64,000 bases of DNA from Cohnella rhizoplanae (GTDB taxonomy: Bacteria; Bacillota; Bacilli; Paenibacillales; Paenibacillaceae). Within the stretch, counting starts at the first letter, position 1. Each line of letters opens with the position of its first letter. The translations under genes were made by a program, and so were the position numbers. The DNA is taken from positions 1 through 64,000 of the forward strand of contig NZ_CAOJCN010000008.1 of the NCBI RefSeq assembly GCF_948329515.1, written 5' to 3'. Of this stretch, positions 1 to 7,832 are shown in pieces. Below the pieces are notes generated by a model. It was not told where the DNA came from. It saw only the letters and a list, made by a program, of their open reading frames with translations, and did no database searches.

Positions 1-9
1 CCCCACCCG

Positions 10-31
10 CTTGCTCGCTTCTACGAGCAAG
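10..31. other. Perfect 8-bp stem hairpin
   Basis: An inverted repeat with arms CTTGCTCG and CGAGCAAG encloses a 6-base loop. No T-run follows on either strand, so it is not a clear intrinsic terminator. It lies at the window edge, upstream of the beta-helix gene, and may belong to a gene outside the window. Confidence 0.4.
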
Positions 32-190
32 AAATGTGAGGTTGGCTTGACATAGATATTCTTCGAACATCGTTCGTCAAGGCAGGTGATCTCCACTATC
101 GCATGCGGCAACAAATTGCTTCCTGATGGCTGAAAACCGTCCGTACCCATTTAGGTTCTCATGAACGTACATTTTGGGAGGAGTGATTTG

Positions 191-2500
191 ATGTTCACTG
201 TTCGTAGCGCTTCAAGATTGAAATCGGTTTGTCTTGCTTTACTGCTGCTTGCAATCGGATTAGGTTCTATTGCCGTTCCGCAGCCGAAGCTTGCCTTGGC
301 AGCCGGAACGACCTATTATTTTTCCACGACTGGAAACGATACCAATAACGGGACGTCCGTGTTGACGCCGAAACAATCCATCACAGCCGCGAACGCGCTG
401 CTCTCGGCAGGCAATACCGTGCTTTTCAAACGCGGGGACGCTTGGTATAAGAACAGTGTGGACAGTGTAAACGGCACCGGAGCGAATATCGGAGGCTCTC
501 TCATTCTATACGGTAGAAAAGGGACCCTTACCAACCCCATCACGATTGGGGCTTATGGCACCGGAGCGAAGCCGATGATTTCGACCACGCACTTATTGGA
601 CGATGCAGGTTGGATCTACGACGGCAGCAGCAACCGTTGGAAACATGCGCTACCAAGCAATACCGACGCTTTGCGTTTGTTCGTAAACGGCGTTTCCAAA
701 TACAAGGTCAATACGACCAATTCGAGCGCGAACGAGACCCATGTCGATCAGACCTACGAGTGGTACATCAATCCCACGACCGGTTGGGTATATGCCAATT
801 CCGGTTCTTCGGCGAGCGGACCGAAAAACGTAGAGTTGATTCTTGCCTCTAACGCGGCGCCCGTCTCGATGGGAAATACGGAATATGTGACGGTTCAAAA
901 CCTCGATATTAAAGGCGGCGTTGTCAGCGTCGATTCGCCGAGCGCTCATATCACAATCGATAATAATACGATCCGGCAATCCAATCAGACCGGGATCCGC
1001 GTTTATAACAGCAGCACAACCAACTTCACCGCGCACGTTTCAAATATAACGATTACGAACAATGTGATCGACAAGGTGTGGACGACGTATGAGAACGATC
1101 CGGCTATCTTTTTATCCGGAGACGGGATCTATATGCACGATGCGGCGGAGGGGGGACTCATACGCGGCAATAAAATCGTTAATTTCGGTCACAGCGGCAT
1201 AGAGCTAGCCTCCACGATATCGACGAGCTATCACGGCGTCCACCATGTCATCGTCGAGCAAAACGATGTTTCGGCAGGCGATTCCGGTTATATGCACGCC
1301 TTCGGCGTTTACGGGCTTCCTGGCGAAACTACCGACAATATGATAAGACGGAACTATTTTCATAATTTCACAAGCGTGAGTCATGCGGGAGGAAGCGACA
1401 ACCAATTTTACAGCAATATCTTTGCGGGGGTTAAACTTACCCCTCAACCTAAACATAGCCAACAGCCTTACGCGCTCGACATCGCTCCCTGGGGATCGAT
1501 GGAAGCCCGCGACCTGTATATCGTGAACAATACGTTTCTCAATACCGACCATTTTTCCATTCAGGTGACCGACTACAATGCCGCTCCAAGTAATGTGACG
1601 AACAATGTGATCGCCAATAACATTTTTGGGCAATATGGCTTCAACGACAACGCGAATGGGGCTATTGGGGAAGTCGCGCTCGATGTCTCAAACGCAGTGA
1701 CGGGTACGCTATATGTAAATAACAACGCATTCTGGGATTCCAGTTCGAACGTCGCTCGCTTCAAGGATATTTCAAGATCTGTCCTTTATGACATCGACGG
1801 ACTTAACTCCTGTCCGCATACGACGCCGGACACGTGCGATGCGAACCTAAAAGTAAATGACCCCGGATTCGTCGACTATGCCAATCGCGACTTCCGCTTA
1901 AGCGCCAGCTCGCTTGTTAAAGCCTCCGGCACGAATGCGTATGCGGCAGCGCTCGGCAGCGGCTTCGTCGACTTCTACGGCAATCCGTGGCATCCGACAA
2001 CCCCGAGCATCGGCGCCATTCAGTACGGGCCGGCAGCTCCCTCCAATCTGTCGGCAGGCCGAGCGCCATCGTACAGCAGCACTGTACTCTATGAGGCATC
2101 GCCGTCGAACTTGACGGATGGCTATACGACTTACTATGTTGGAGTAGGCGATGCCCATGAGCGTGTCTATGCGCAAATCGATCTGGGGGCTCTCTATGAT
2201 GTCAGCAAAGTGAAGATGTGGCACTTCTTCAGCGATGGAAGAACGTACAAGGACGTCATCGTCCAGCTGTCCCAAACGGCCGACTTCAGCAGCTACGTAA
2301 CGACCGTATTCAATAACGATAAGGATAATAGTGCCGGCCAGGGCTATGGCGTGGACTCTGAATACGCAGAGGGCGCCGGCGGGAAAACCGTCAGCTTTCA
2401 GCCGATATTGGCGAGGTACGCAAGGTTCTGGATCGGCGGGAACAATACCGACCCGTACAATCAATTTGTCGAGCTGCAGGTTTACGGCACGACGCCATGA
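191..2500 (+). CDS. Secreted parallel beta-helix protein with C-terminal F5/8 type C (discoidin-like) domain
   Basis: A 769-residue exported protein, probably a polysaccharide lyase or hydrolase or a carbohydrate-binding protein. The start is the ATG at 191 because GGGAGGAG lies just before it; the in-frame ATG at 161 has no such site. Residues 1-37 form a signal peptide (basic start, long Leu/Ala/Gly core, LALA cleavage region). Residues of about 200-560 carry repeated short strands with Asn pairs (DNNTI, TNNVI, VNNTF, NNVIANN), the Asn-ladder pattern of right-handed beta-helices. Residues of about 625-769 look like a galactose-binding-like F5/8C module. Catalytic residues cannot be assigned by eye. 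The large lyase at 25390 ends in the same module type. Confidence 0.75.
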   Translation: MFTVRSASRLKSVCLALLLLAIGLGSIAVPQPKLALAAGTTYYFSTTGNDTNNGTSVLTPKQSITAANALLSAGNTVLFKRGDAWYKNSVDSVNGTGANIGGSLILYGRKGTLTNPITIGAYGTGAKPMISTTHLLDDAGWIYDGSSNRWKHALPSNTDALRLFVNGVSKYKVNTTNSSANETHVDQTYEWYINPTTGWVYANSGSSASGPKNVELILASNAAPVSMGNTEYVTVQNLDIKGGVVSVDSPSAHITIDNNTIRQSNQTGIRVYNSSTTNFTAHVSNITITNNVIDKVWTTYENDPAIFLSGDGIYMHDAAEGGLIRGNKIVNFGHSGIELASTISTSYHGVHHVIVEQNDVSAGDSGYMHAFGVYGLPGETTDNMIRRNYFHNFTSVSHAGGSDNQFYSNIFAGVKLTPQPKHSQQPYALDIAPWGSMEARDLYIVNNTFLNTDHFSIQVTDYNAAPSNVTNNVIANNIFGQYGFNDNANGAIGEVALDVSNAVTGTLYVNNNAFWDSSSNVARFKDISRSVLYDIDGLNSCPHTTPDTCDANLKVNDPGFVDYANRDFRLSASSLVKASGTNAYAAALGSGFVDFYGNPWHPTTPSIGAIQYGPAAPSNLSAGRAPSYSSTVLYEASPSNLTDGYTTYYVGVGDAHERVYAQIDLGALYDVSKVKMWHFFSDGRTYKDVIVQLSQTADFSSYVTTVFNNDKDNSAGQGYGVDSEYAEGAGGKTVSFQPILARYARFWIGGNNTDPYNQFVELQVYGTTP

Positions 2501-2573
2501 GAGAAGCTGGTGTCCATGTACTGAGATGCGGCCTCTCGACACATAAGTGAGGCTTTTCCAGTAGTTAGCTCAA

Positions 2574-2601
2574 CAGCCTGCCGGATCTTACCGGCAGGCT
2601 G
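2574..2601. terminator. Hairpin between convergent genes
   Basis: Arms CAGCCTGCCGG and CCGGCAGGCTG are perfectly complementary over 11 bp around a 6-base loop. It lies between the stops of two convergent genes and could serve both, but neither side has a strong T-run. Confidence 0.5.
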
Positions 2602-2606
2602 CGCAA

Positions 2607-4040
2607 TTATAGTATTGTCTCCCTCTTGCCTTCGAGCGTTAATTCCTTCGGAACGAACAAACTATACTCAGAAGTATAGGCAATCCGTAGGGCGTCTCCG
2701 TCAAAATGGCATCGATAGGTCTGCACGAAGGCTGTCTCGATCGGCCGAACGGCGAGCAAAAAGGTTTCCTCGTCTATCCAGCCTCCGCTCGCCGCTAGTG
2801 CCATGAAGCCGTCCGATGCCATCCGTTCGTTTAACGTCCATGCCGGACGGCCGTACTTCAATAGCCGCTCCTGTCCGTTTTGCGTCCAAACGACGGAGCC
2901 GCCTTGCTCTTCTTCGCGCAGTTCCACCTCCGACAGGCCCAAAGGATTGTCGGCCAGCCGGTAACGGACGCCCGACTTGTCTTGCCGCCCGCGCGGCGAG
3001 ATTCCGGAAAGCCCCGCAATGTGAAGCGAGGCCAGCCTGTCTACGAGCGCTTGGCTTGCCCCTGCAGAGGGCTCGATCGCATCCGCTTCTTTATGCAGCG
3101 CCGGCAGCAGGCCGTCCCATACCGCATTCATGACGGGCTGCATATCGTTAACGCCGCTTGTAATCGCAAGTACCGCATCTTCCTTGGGGAATACGAAGAT
3201 GAATTGGCCGAAAGCGCCATCCGCCCGATACGCTCCATGCCGGCATTGCCAGAATTGATAGCCGTAACCTTGATGCCAATCGTTATCCGGATCGCTGCCG
3301 TTCTCTATGCGTTTGCCCGTAGATGCCTCGACCCACTGCTCGGATAGGATGCGGCGGTCTTGCCACTTTCCTTTGTTCAGATAGAGTTGTCCGAGCTTCG
3401 CAAAATGCTCCGTGTTCGCGCTAAGTCCCCATCCGCCGACCGTGATCCCCTTCGGGCAGGTCTCCCATTTGACGCCATGAATGCCAAGCGGCTCGAACAA
3501 TTTCGTACGTGCGTATTCGAACAGGGATTGACCGGTCGCCCGCTGAACAATAGCGGACAGCATATACGTGGCGCCGCTGTTGTAGACGAAAACCGTACCG
3601 GGCGTATGCGCGACCGGCAGCGCGAGAAAGGCACGCACCCAGTCCTCATCCGTTGTGATCGCGGGAACCGTGTCCTCTTGGTGTCCGCTCGACATGGTGA
3701 GCAGATGCTCTACCGTCATGGACCCGAGGCGCTCGTCCCGCTTCTCCGGCGCATACTCGGGGAAAAAGGAGAGCACCTTGTCCTGAACAGTCAGCAGTCC
3801 CTCGTCCACTGCGATTCCGACGCAAGCCGAGGTAAAACTTTTGCTGATCGAATTGGTCAGTCTAAGCAGATTGGTCGAATACGGCTTCCAACCACCTTCT
3901 GCAACGACCGATCCGTGACGAAGCAGCATGAACGTATGAATTTCGCCGCTGTCTTCCAGGCGATCCAGGAACGCAAGCAGATCGGAAGAACGGATTCCCT
4001 GCGCTTCGGGGGCGCTGCGCTTTAATGCGAGACTTTCCAT
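2607..4040 (-). CDS. Serine hydrolase, class C beta-lactamase/penicillin-binding-like family
   Basis: A 477-residue protein of the beta-lactamase-fold serine hydrolases (esterases, D-aminopeptidases, class C relatives). The nucleophile motif SISK is at residues 64-67 and a Tyr motif (YNS) at 153-155, followed by a Gly-rich strand and a GAFGQF segment in the expected order. No signal peptide is seen, so it is probably cytoplasmic. The start at 4040 has AAAGGAG upstream; a longer in-frame start at 4112 would translate through the promoter and its repeats. Substrate unknown; a true antibiotic-hydrolysing role is unlikely. It is monocistronic and converges on the beta-helix gene. Confidence 0.8.
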   Translation of the reverse strand: MESLALKRSAPEAQGIRSSDLLAFLDRLEDSGEIHTFMLLRHGSVVAEGGWKPYSTNLLRLTNSISKSFTSACVGIAVDEGLLTVQDKVLSFFPEYAPEKRDERLGSMTVEHLLTMSSGHQEDTVPAITTDEDWVRAFLALPVAHTPGTVFVYNSGATYMLSAIVQRATGQSLFEYARTKLFEPLGIHGVKWETCPKGITVGGWGLSANTEHFAKLGQLYLNKGKWQDRRILSEQWVEASTGKRIENGSDPDNDWHQGYGYQFWQCRHGAYRADGAFGQFIFVFPKEDAVLAITSGVNDMQPVMNAVWDGLLPALHKEADAIEPSAGASQALVDRLASLHIAGLSGISPRGRQDKSGVRYRLADNPLGLSEVELREEEQGGSVVWTQNGQERLLKYGRPAWTLNERMASDGFMALAASGGWIDEETFLLAVRPIETAFVQTYRCHFDGDALRIAYTSEYSLFVPKELTLEGKRETIL

Positions 4041-4056
4041 TTTAAATGGGGCTCCT

Positions 4057-4105
4057 TTCGAAATCCATCGAATTATATTATAAATTCGAAATCCATCGAA
4101 ATACA
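4057..4105 (-). promoter_or_regulatory. Promoter with two identical 16-bp operator-like repeats
   Basis: The 16-mer TTCGATGGATTTCGAA (minus strand) occurs twice exactly, at 4085-4100 and 4057-4072, 28 bp apart. Each copy is a dyad (TTCGA-N6-TCGAA). A -10 TATAAT (4082-4077) lies between them and a weak -35 TGTATT (4105-4100) sits 17 bp upstream. One copy therefore fills the spacer and the other covers the start region, which suggests a repressor target for the serine hydrolase gene. The cognate regulator is not identified. Confidence 0.6.
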
Positions 4106-4202
4106 TCATCAATAATAACCCTTTTCCTGGTTTGAATCCATGCCTATATTTGCATGAAAAGAGAAGGCGAGCGGCATAAGCTTGCCCTCCAGCTTAATGA
4201 AA

Positions 4203-4232
4203 ACGGCAACCGATCATTAGACCCGCTGCCGT
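4203..4232 (-). terminator. Likely intrinsic terminator of the 4247-5430 pair
   Basis: On the minus strand ACGGCA pairs with TGCCGT, with further partial pairing inside, and TTTTCATT follows. It lies just past the stop of the gene at 4247. Confidence 0.5.
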
Positions 4233-4246
4233 CGTGTATGGTTGAA

Positions 4247-4906
4247 TTATTGTTTCTCATGAGCTCCATCATTTAAACGTAATCGCTCTAATTCTTGAAG
4301 AACTTCCTTTACATCGCAGTCGGGATTTAAGTGATGGATCATCTCTTCCGTGATGGGAAATTCGTCGTAAATTTTGGCAACCACCTCTAATGATGGCGAT
4401 AATTCAAAATAACCGATTGCAAACTCTACAAAGTCTTCTGGCGTATGGAATATACAGCCCACTAAAAAATCGGAACCATCGTTTTCGCCATTTGGAATCT
4501 CGACTTTTCCCTTGTGCCAGTTTGCGTCATTGTTTTTGCGCCAAATACAAAAAGTCGCATCGTCTATTTCCATGGCATCGTCTTCGAGCAAAGCTAATAA
4601 TTCCTTTGGAACGTCATCATAAATTCCCGGCAGTACTTTATGTTCGTCTTGCGCATAGGGGCTTAACTCAGATTCATGATCGAAGCCTTTGATTATGGAG
4701 CCTTCAGGGGAAAACAAAAGGATGAGATGATCGCCTGCTCCATTATCTATCTTCGCCAAACTAACACCCTCATTCCCATCTTGCACAAAGCTATGGTAAC
4801 GAAGCCATTCCTCTCGACAAAGAATAATATTTAGCGCTGCTTGGATTTTCATTAGCTTTTTTAAGATTATGGGATCCGGCAACCGCTCCAACACATTTAC
4901 TTCCAT
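4247..4906 (-). CDS. Hypothetical cytosolic protein, 219 residues
   Basis: I do not recognise a named family with confidence. The protein is acidic and soluble, without signal peptide or membrane segment. It has short conserved-looking stretches (HSFVQDGNEGVSLAKIDNG, FDHESELSPYA, FCIWR) that recall uncharacterised Bacillus and Paenibacillus cytosolic proteins. It begins 26 bases after the stop of the P-loop kinase gene on the same strand, so the two are probably co-transcribed. AAAGGGTGAGG precedes the ATG. Confidence 0.6.
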   Translation of the reverse strand: MEVNVLERLPDPIILKKLMKIQAALNIILCREEWLRYHSFVQDGNEGVSLAKIDNGAGDHLILLFSPEGSIIKGFDHESELSPYAQDEHKVLPGIYDDVPKELLALLEDDAMEIDDATFCIWRKNNDANWHKGKVEIPNGENDGSDFLVGCIFHTPEDFVEFAIGYFELSPSLEVVAKIYDEFPITEEMIHHLNPDCDVKEVLQELERLRLNDGAHEKQ

Positions 4907-4932
4907 GAATCCTCACCCTTTCATCTCATCTT

Positions 4933-5430
4933 TCAAGCGTATTTGCGGACCCACTCTTTGATCCGAGAGGCAACTTCGGTTACGTCGGTATCCGTTGTAT
5001 CGATAGTAGGCATAGGCGGGTCATAGACCTGATCGGCGATTTCAAGCAATTTTTTCGCGAAGTTTTTGTGATTCTGGATCTCTTCCTCCGACCAATTTCT
5101 TTCACGCAGACGTTTTTCGCGGGTCTCTTCATTACAATGGAGGTTGAGGTAATACACATGCTTAAAAAAAGGAAAGTCCGCACATTTTTCAATATCCCAA
5201 GGCATCATGGTTCCGCAGATGATGGTCATGCGTCCGCTCTGAGCGATATTTCGGGCAACCCGCAGCCAGATATTTCGCACTTTCTCCCAATCATGCCCTA
5301 TAAACTCTACAAGATGATCAGGATCAAAAACATCAAAGTCAGGCATCCTTATCCGAAGTTCCTTGATGACATAGGTTTTCCCAGACCCGCTTGCGCCCGT
5401 TACGATAAATAAAGGCAACTTGCCTTCCAT
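4933..5430 (-). CDS. P-loop nucleoside kinase-like ATPase
   Basis: A 165-residue single-domain P-loop protein. The Walker A motif GASGSGKT is at residues 12-19, directly after the first hydrophobic strand. A DPDHL segment follows the next strand, and an Arg/Lys-rich lid-like helix (EETREKRLRERNW) lies in the second half. This layout fits the AAA_33/zeta-toxin-like small-molecule kinases. No substrate can be named. GGAGAGGAGG precedes the start. It is the first gene of a probable two-gene unit with the 219-residue protein. Confidence 0.7.
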   Translation of the reverse strand: MEGKLPLFIVTGASGSGKTYVIKELRIRMPDFDVFDPDHLVEFIGHDWEKVRNIWLRVARNIAQSGRMTIICGTMMPWDIEKCADFPFFKHVYYLNLHCNEETREKRLRERNWSEEEIQNHKNFAKKLLEIADQVYDPPMPTIDTTDTDVTEVASRIKEWVRKYA

Positions 5431-5554
5431 CGTTATAACCTCCTCTCCTATACCGATCTAACGGCAGGAAAGTCTCCCTTCCTGAAGAAACTTATAGAAG
5501 AACTGTTGTCTCATCATTCTAAATAACAGCCGCCTAACGGATTGGAGGTCTCGC

Positions 5555-6250
5555 GTGAGCTACAAAGCCATTCTCTTTGACCTGGACAACACGCTGTTGA
5601 ACTACTCGGTCAGCGAATTAAAGTCGATGCAAAACACCGTGGAGGCGCATGGTCTCATTCATAAAGAGACTTTCTCTTGGGACGTCTTCTGGGCGCTGTT
5701 CAGCAGCGTGAACTTCCGTTATTGGAACGAACGCCTAATGTCCAACTATACGATATATCAGGTGTTAGAGTATTCATTCCGGGACACGCTCGCGGGTCTT
5801 GAACTGGACCACACGGAGGCCGACATCCTTGCCAAGCTGTACTGGAAAACCTTTTGCGGCGCTTGCGACTTCGAGGACTATGCGATGGAGATCCTGTCGC
5901 ACCTGCATGGCAAGCATAAGCTGGCGATCATATCCAACGGCATTGGCGAAGCGCAAAGAAACCGACTGGCCGCGGGAGGAATCCATCACTTCTTCGACGC
6001 CTTGATTATCTCCGATGAGGTCGGCTATTGGAAGCCGGACAAAAAAATATTCGACGAGGCGCTTCAGCGATTAGAAATTGACCGTGCGGACGCCTTGTTC
6101 ATAGGCGATTCCTTGCATGACGATTACCATGGGGCCGTCAACGCGGGAATCGACTTCTGTTATTACAATCGCAAGGGCCAGCCCGTCGATCGTTCCGTTC
6201 GCCCGAAGTACGTCATCGATAGTTTAATCCATATCACGACGATATTGTAG
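5555..6250 (+). CDS. HAD-superfamily hydrolase, YjjG/YfnB-like nucleotidase type
   Basis: A 231-residue HAD phosphatase. Motif I FDLDNT has the nucleophile Asp9 and the acid Asp11; motif II ends in Ser127 (IISNG); motif III is Lys160 (YWKPD); motif IV is GDSLHDD (185 onward), which binds magnesium. A helical cap of about 80 residues is inserted after motif I, as in the YjjG-like non-canonical pyrimidine nucleotidases. The start is GTG with GGAGG seven bases upstream. The gene is divergent from the kinase gene and stands alone. Exact substrate is inferred only. Confidence 0.8.
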   Translation: MSYKAILFDLDNTLLNYSVSELKSMQNTVEAHGLIHKETFSWDVFWALFSSVNFRYWNERLMSNYTIYQVLEYSFRDTLAGLELDHTEADILAKLYWKTFCGACDFEDYAMEILSHLHGKHKLAIISNGIGEAQRNRLAAGGIHHFFDALIISDEVGYWKPDKKIFDEALQRLEIDRADALFIGDSLHDDYHGAVNAGIDFCYYNRKGQPVDRSVRPKYVIDSLIHITTIL

Positions 6251-6269
6251 CGTAAATAATCGCGCGAAT

Positions 6270-6291
6270 ACCCCGGCTCAGCTGCCGGGGT
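6270..6291. terminator. GC-rich hairpin shared by convergent genes
   Basis: ACCCCGGC pairs with GCCGGGGT. It lies 20 bases past the HAD stop. The minus-strand gene ending at 6278 has its stop codon inside the left arm, so one hairpin sits on the last codons of that gene. Confidence 0.5.
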
Positions 6292-6697
6292 TGGGCTTAT
6301 GTAAATGCCTCGCGGCGTAGCTGGGATACCGCACGTCGAACGGCAGCCGCGGAATCTGTACCTTCTGGATCAGCTCGGCGTAATCCTCCACGCGCTCCGT
6401 CATATACGACCGCAGCGTCGCCCGTTCGACCTCGTACACGCCGCGCCGGCCGGCTACCGAATAAGCGAACCGCAGCACGAGACCCGACCGCTCGGGCTTA
6501 TCCTGGATCCAGATGCGCCGCTCCTTGAGCCGCCCGAGCGACCGCTCGAGCTCGCCCTGGAGAAAGCTCCCCACGATCGTGGTGATGGCCGTTCGCGTGC
6601 CCTTGGCGTCCGCGTGCTGCAGGCGCGCGAGCTCGGCGAGCGTCATGATCTCGACGTGATTCTGGATCAGCTTCAGATCGTCCAGCTCGATCGTCAC
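6278..6697 (-). CDS. Unknown protein, second gene of an SOS-boxed pair
   Basis: A 139-residue soluble protein I cannot assign. It is rich in charged helices in the first half, then a strand-rich part (LVLRFAYSVAGRRGVYEV) and a Pro-rich tail. I chose the GTG at 6697: it overlaps the stop of the upstream gene in the four-base GTGA arrangement typical of translational coupling, and GGGAG lies 11 bases before it. A longer ATG start at 6733 lacks a ribosome site and would overlap far into the upstream gene. Its promoter is the LexA-type region at 6920-6969, which suggests a DNA-damage role by context only. Confidence 0.6.
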   Translation of the reverse strand: MTIELDDLKLIQNHVEIMTLAELARLQHADAKGTRTAITTIVGSFLQGELERSLGRLKERRIWIQDKPERSGLVLRFAYSVAGRRGVYEVERATLRSYMTERVEDYAELIQKVQIPRLPFDVRYPSYAARHLHKPNPGS

Positions 6698-6903
6698 GAT
6701 ACGCCACGCTCCCGGGACGGCACCGGCCGGCATGCCAGGATGCGATCGGGATGCAGGCTCCGGGGCGCTCGCTTGGCGAGGTCGTAGGCCGATACTTTGT
6801 TTGCGGTAACCGTAATGACCTTGACCGTGCGCCGGGTGAATCTCCCCGCCATGTCTTCGTAAATGATCACTACATCATGATTGATGTACTTCGAGACATC
6901 CAT
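6694..6903 (-). CDS. Small WYL/YolD-like beta-barrel protein, SOS-controlled
   Basis: A 69-residue protein. The pattern (VVIIYED-AGRFTRRTVKV...VSAYDLAKRAPRSLHPDRILACRPV) matches the five-strand Sm-like barrel of WYL domains, ending in the usual RILAC-type strand, without any HTH. YolD-like small proteins that accompany SOS polymerases in Bacillus have a comparable strand layout, so either label is possible. The start is the ATG at 6903: GGAGG lies eight bases before it, inside the in-frame ATG-GAG-GCG of a longer start at 6918. It overlaps the next gene by four bases. Confidence 0.6.
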   Translation of the reverse strand: MDVSKYINHDVVIIYEDMAGRFTRRTVKVITVTANKVSAYDLAKRAPRSLHPDRILACRPVPSRERGVS

Positions 6904-6919
6904 CCCCATCGCCTCCATA

Positions 6920-6969
6920 AGAACATGCGTTCTGTTCTTATATTAACCAGAATGTATGTTCTTAATCAA
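6920..6969 (-). promoter_or_regulatory. LexA/SOS-box promoter
   Basis: Two sites fit the Bacillus LexA box GAAC-RNRY-GTTC. The site at 6921-6932 (GAACATGCGTTC) is a full match with symmetric AGAAC/GTTCT arms. The site at 6950-6961 (GAATGTATGTTC) has one mismatch. On the minus strand a -35 TTGATT (6969-6964) and a -10 TAATAT (6945-6940) are 18 bp apart. The weaker box fills the spacer and the perfect box covers the start region, the classic layout of a LexA-repressed promoter. Confidence 0.75.
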
Positions 6970-7010
6970 TAGGAGGCGGCTTCCATAAACCTGCGGCTCA
7001 CGGATAAATC

Positions 7011-7044
7011 AAAAAACGCGCCGCATCCGTAGATGCGAGGCGCC
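7011..7044 (-). terminator. Intrinsic terminator after the surface-repeat relic
   Basis: On the minus strand CGCATC pairs with GATGCG around a TACG loop, extended by further GC pairs with one mismatch, and TTTTTT follows. It still marks the end of the decayed gene at 7068-7299. Confidence 0.65.
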
Positions 7045-7067
7045 TTTCGAATGGTCGCGACGCTGCG

Positions 7068-7299
7068 TTAAGCTTGAAAGATAACCGTAGGCGAAACTCC
7101 GGTATCCTGCGTAAGCGAACGCGAGCCGGACCGCGACGTTCGCGGCCCGGAAGACGACGTTCGCGTCCGTCCCGACGTCCTGCTGCTTGCTTAGATTCGC
7201 GCCTTCGTACGACACGTTGAACGTATAGTTCACGGGCAGCAGCTCCTTGTCGCTGCCGGTCAATGCGCCGAACGAATGCCCTTGTACGATTTTTGCAGT
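7068..7299 (-). pseudogene. Frameshifted fragment of a repeat-type surface protein
   Basis: Translated from just after an in-frame TAA, the fragment reads KELLPVNYTFNVSYEG...QDVGTDANVVFRAANVAVRL, which resembles the tandem 'KELLPGTYTF...QDVGANPTVVF' repeats of large Paenibacillus cell-wall proteins. Near 7115-7130 the frame breaks, and another frame gives SLTQDTGVSPTVIFQA and a stop, the end of a second copy of the same repeat. Two repeat halves thus seem joined by a deletion that also shifted the frame. There is no ribosome site or signal peptide. Family recognition is by eye. Confidence 0.6.
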
Positions 7300-7375
7300 T
7301 TAATAAGCTATACAACGGGGCGCACCACGCGTAAAGTAGGTAGGGTAATCGAAAGCGAACGACGGAGGTGCTGAC

Positions 7376-7702
7376 ATGAGCGGAATCGCCATTACCCCTG
7401 AACCGCCGTATTATGCAGTGATTTTTACGTCTGAACGAACGGACGGAGATAACGGTTATGCGGAAATGGCGGACGAAATGGAAAGACTCGCGTCCCTCCA
7501 ACCTGGTTTCTTAGGCGTGGAGAGCGCTAGGCAAGGCGTAGGCATCACCGTATCTTTTTGGGAATCGCTAGAAGCGATACAAAAATGGAAACAAAACGAA
7601 CGACATTTAATGGCCCAGCGGAAGGGCAGATCTGACTGGTATCTCGCTTATAAAACAAGAATCTGCAAGGTCGAACGGGACTATGGCTTTGGAAATGGCT
7701 GA
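7376..7702 (+). CDS. Antibiotic biosynthesis monooxygenase (ABM) domain protein
   Basis: A 108-residue single-domain protein. The layout (YYAVIFTSERT...YAEMADEMERLASLQPGFLGVES...GITVSFWESLEAIQKWKQN..H) is the ferredoxin-like ABM fold. It has the FLG-E segment, the W-S-EAI-W helix and the conserved His typical of small oxygenases and of YqjZ-like Bacillus proteins. Members act on quinones, haem or unknown substrates; none can be assigned here. GGAGG lies seven bases before the ATG. It appears monocistronic. Confidence 0.75.
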   Translation: MSGIAITPEPPYYAVIFTSERTDGDNGYAEMADEMERLASLQPGFLGVESARQGVGITVSFWESLEAIQKWKQNERHLMAQRKGRSDWYLAYKTRICKVERDYGFGNG

Positions 7703-7748
7703 ATAGTTCGGCAAGCTGCTCGCCAAATCATCCTCTAATGCAAAAACA

Positions 7749-7792
7749 GGGTTACCCCTAAGCTGTTTGTTCAACAGACTTCAGGGTAACCC
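7749..7792. terminator. Long hairpin between convergent genes
   Basis: GGGTTACCC pairs perfectly with GGGTAACCC, and an inner CTGTT/AACAG stem continues the structure. It lies between the ABM gene and the DoxX gene, which converge. Confidence 0.65.
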
Positions 7793-7832
7793 GCCGCTTT
7801 AACCTACATACTCAGATGCTCCTGCACGCTTT

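Noticed and set aside
64..76. CGAAC-ATC-GTTCG as a LexA/SOS box before the beta-helix gene
   Set aside because: Only three bases separate the GAAC and GTTC halves; the Bacillus LexA box needs four. It may be another dyad.
6998..7501. A 167-codon minus-strand frame across the repeat relic and the ABM gene
   Set aside because: Arg-rich, no ribosome site, overlaps the real ABM gene on the other strand; only the short frames at 7068-7299 carry recognisable protein.
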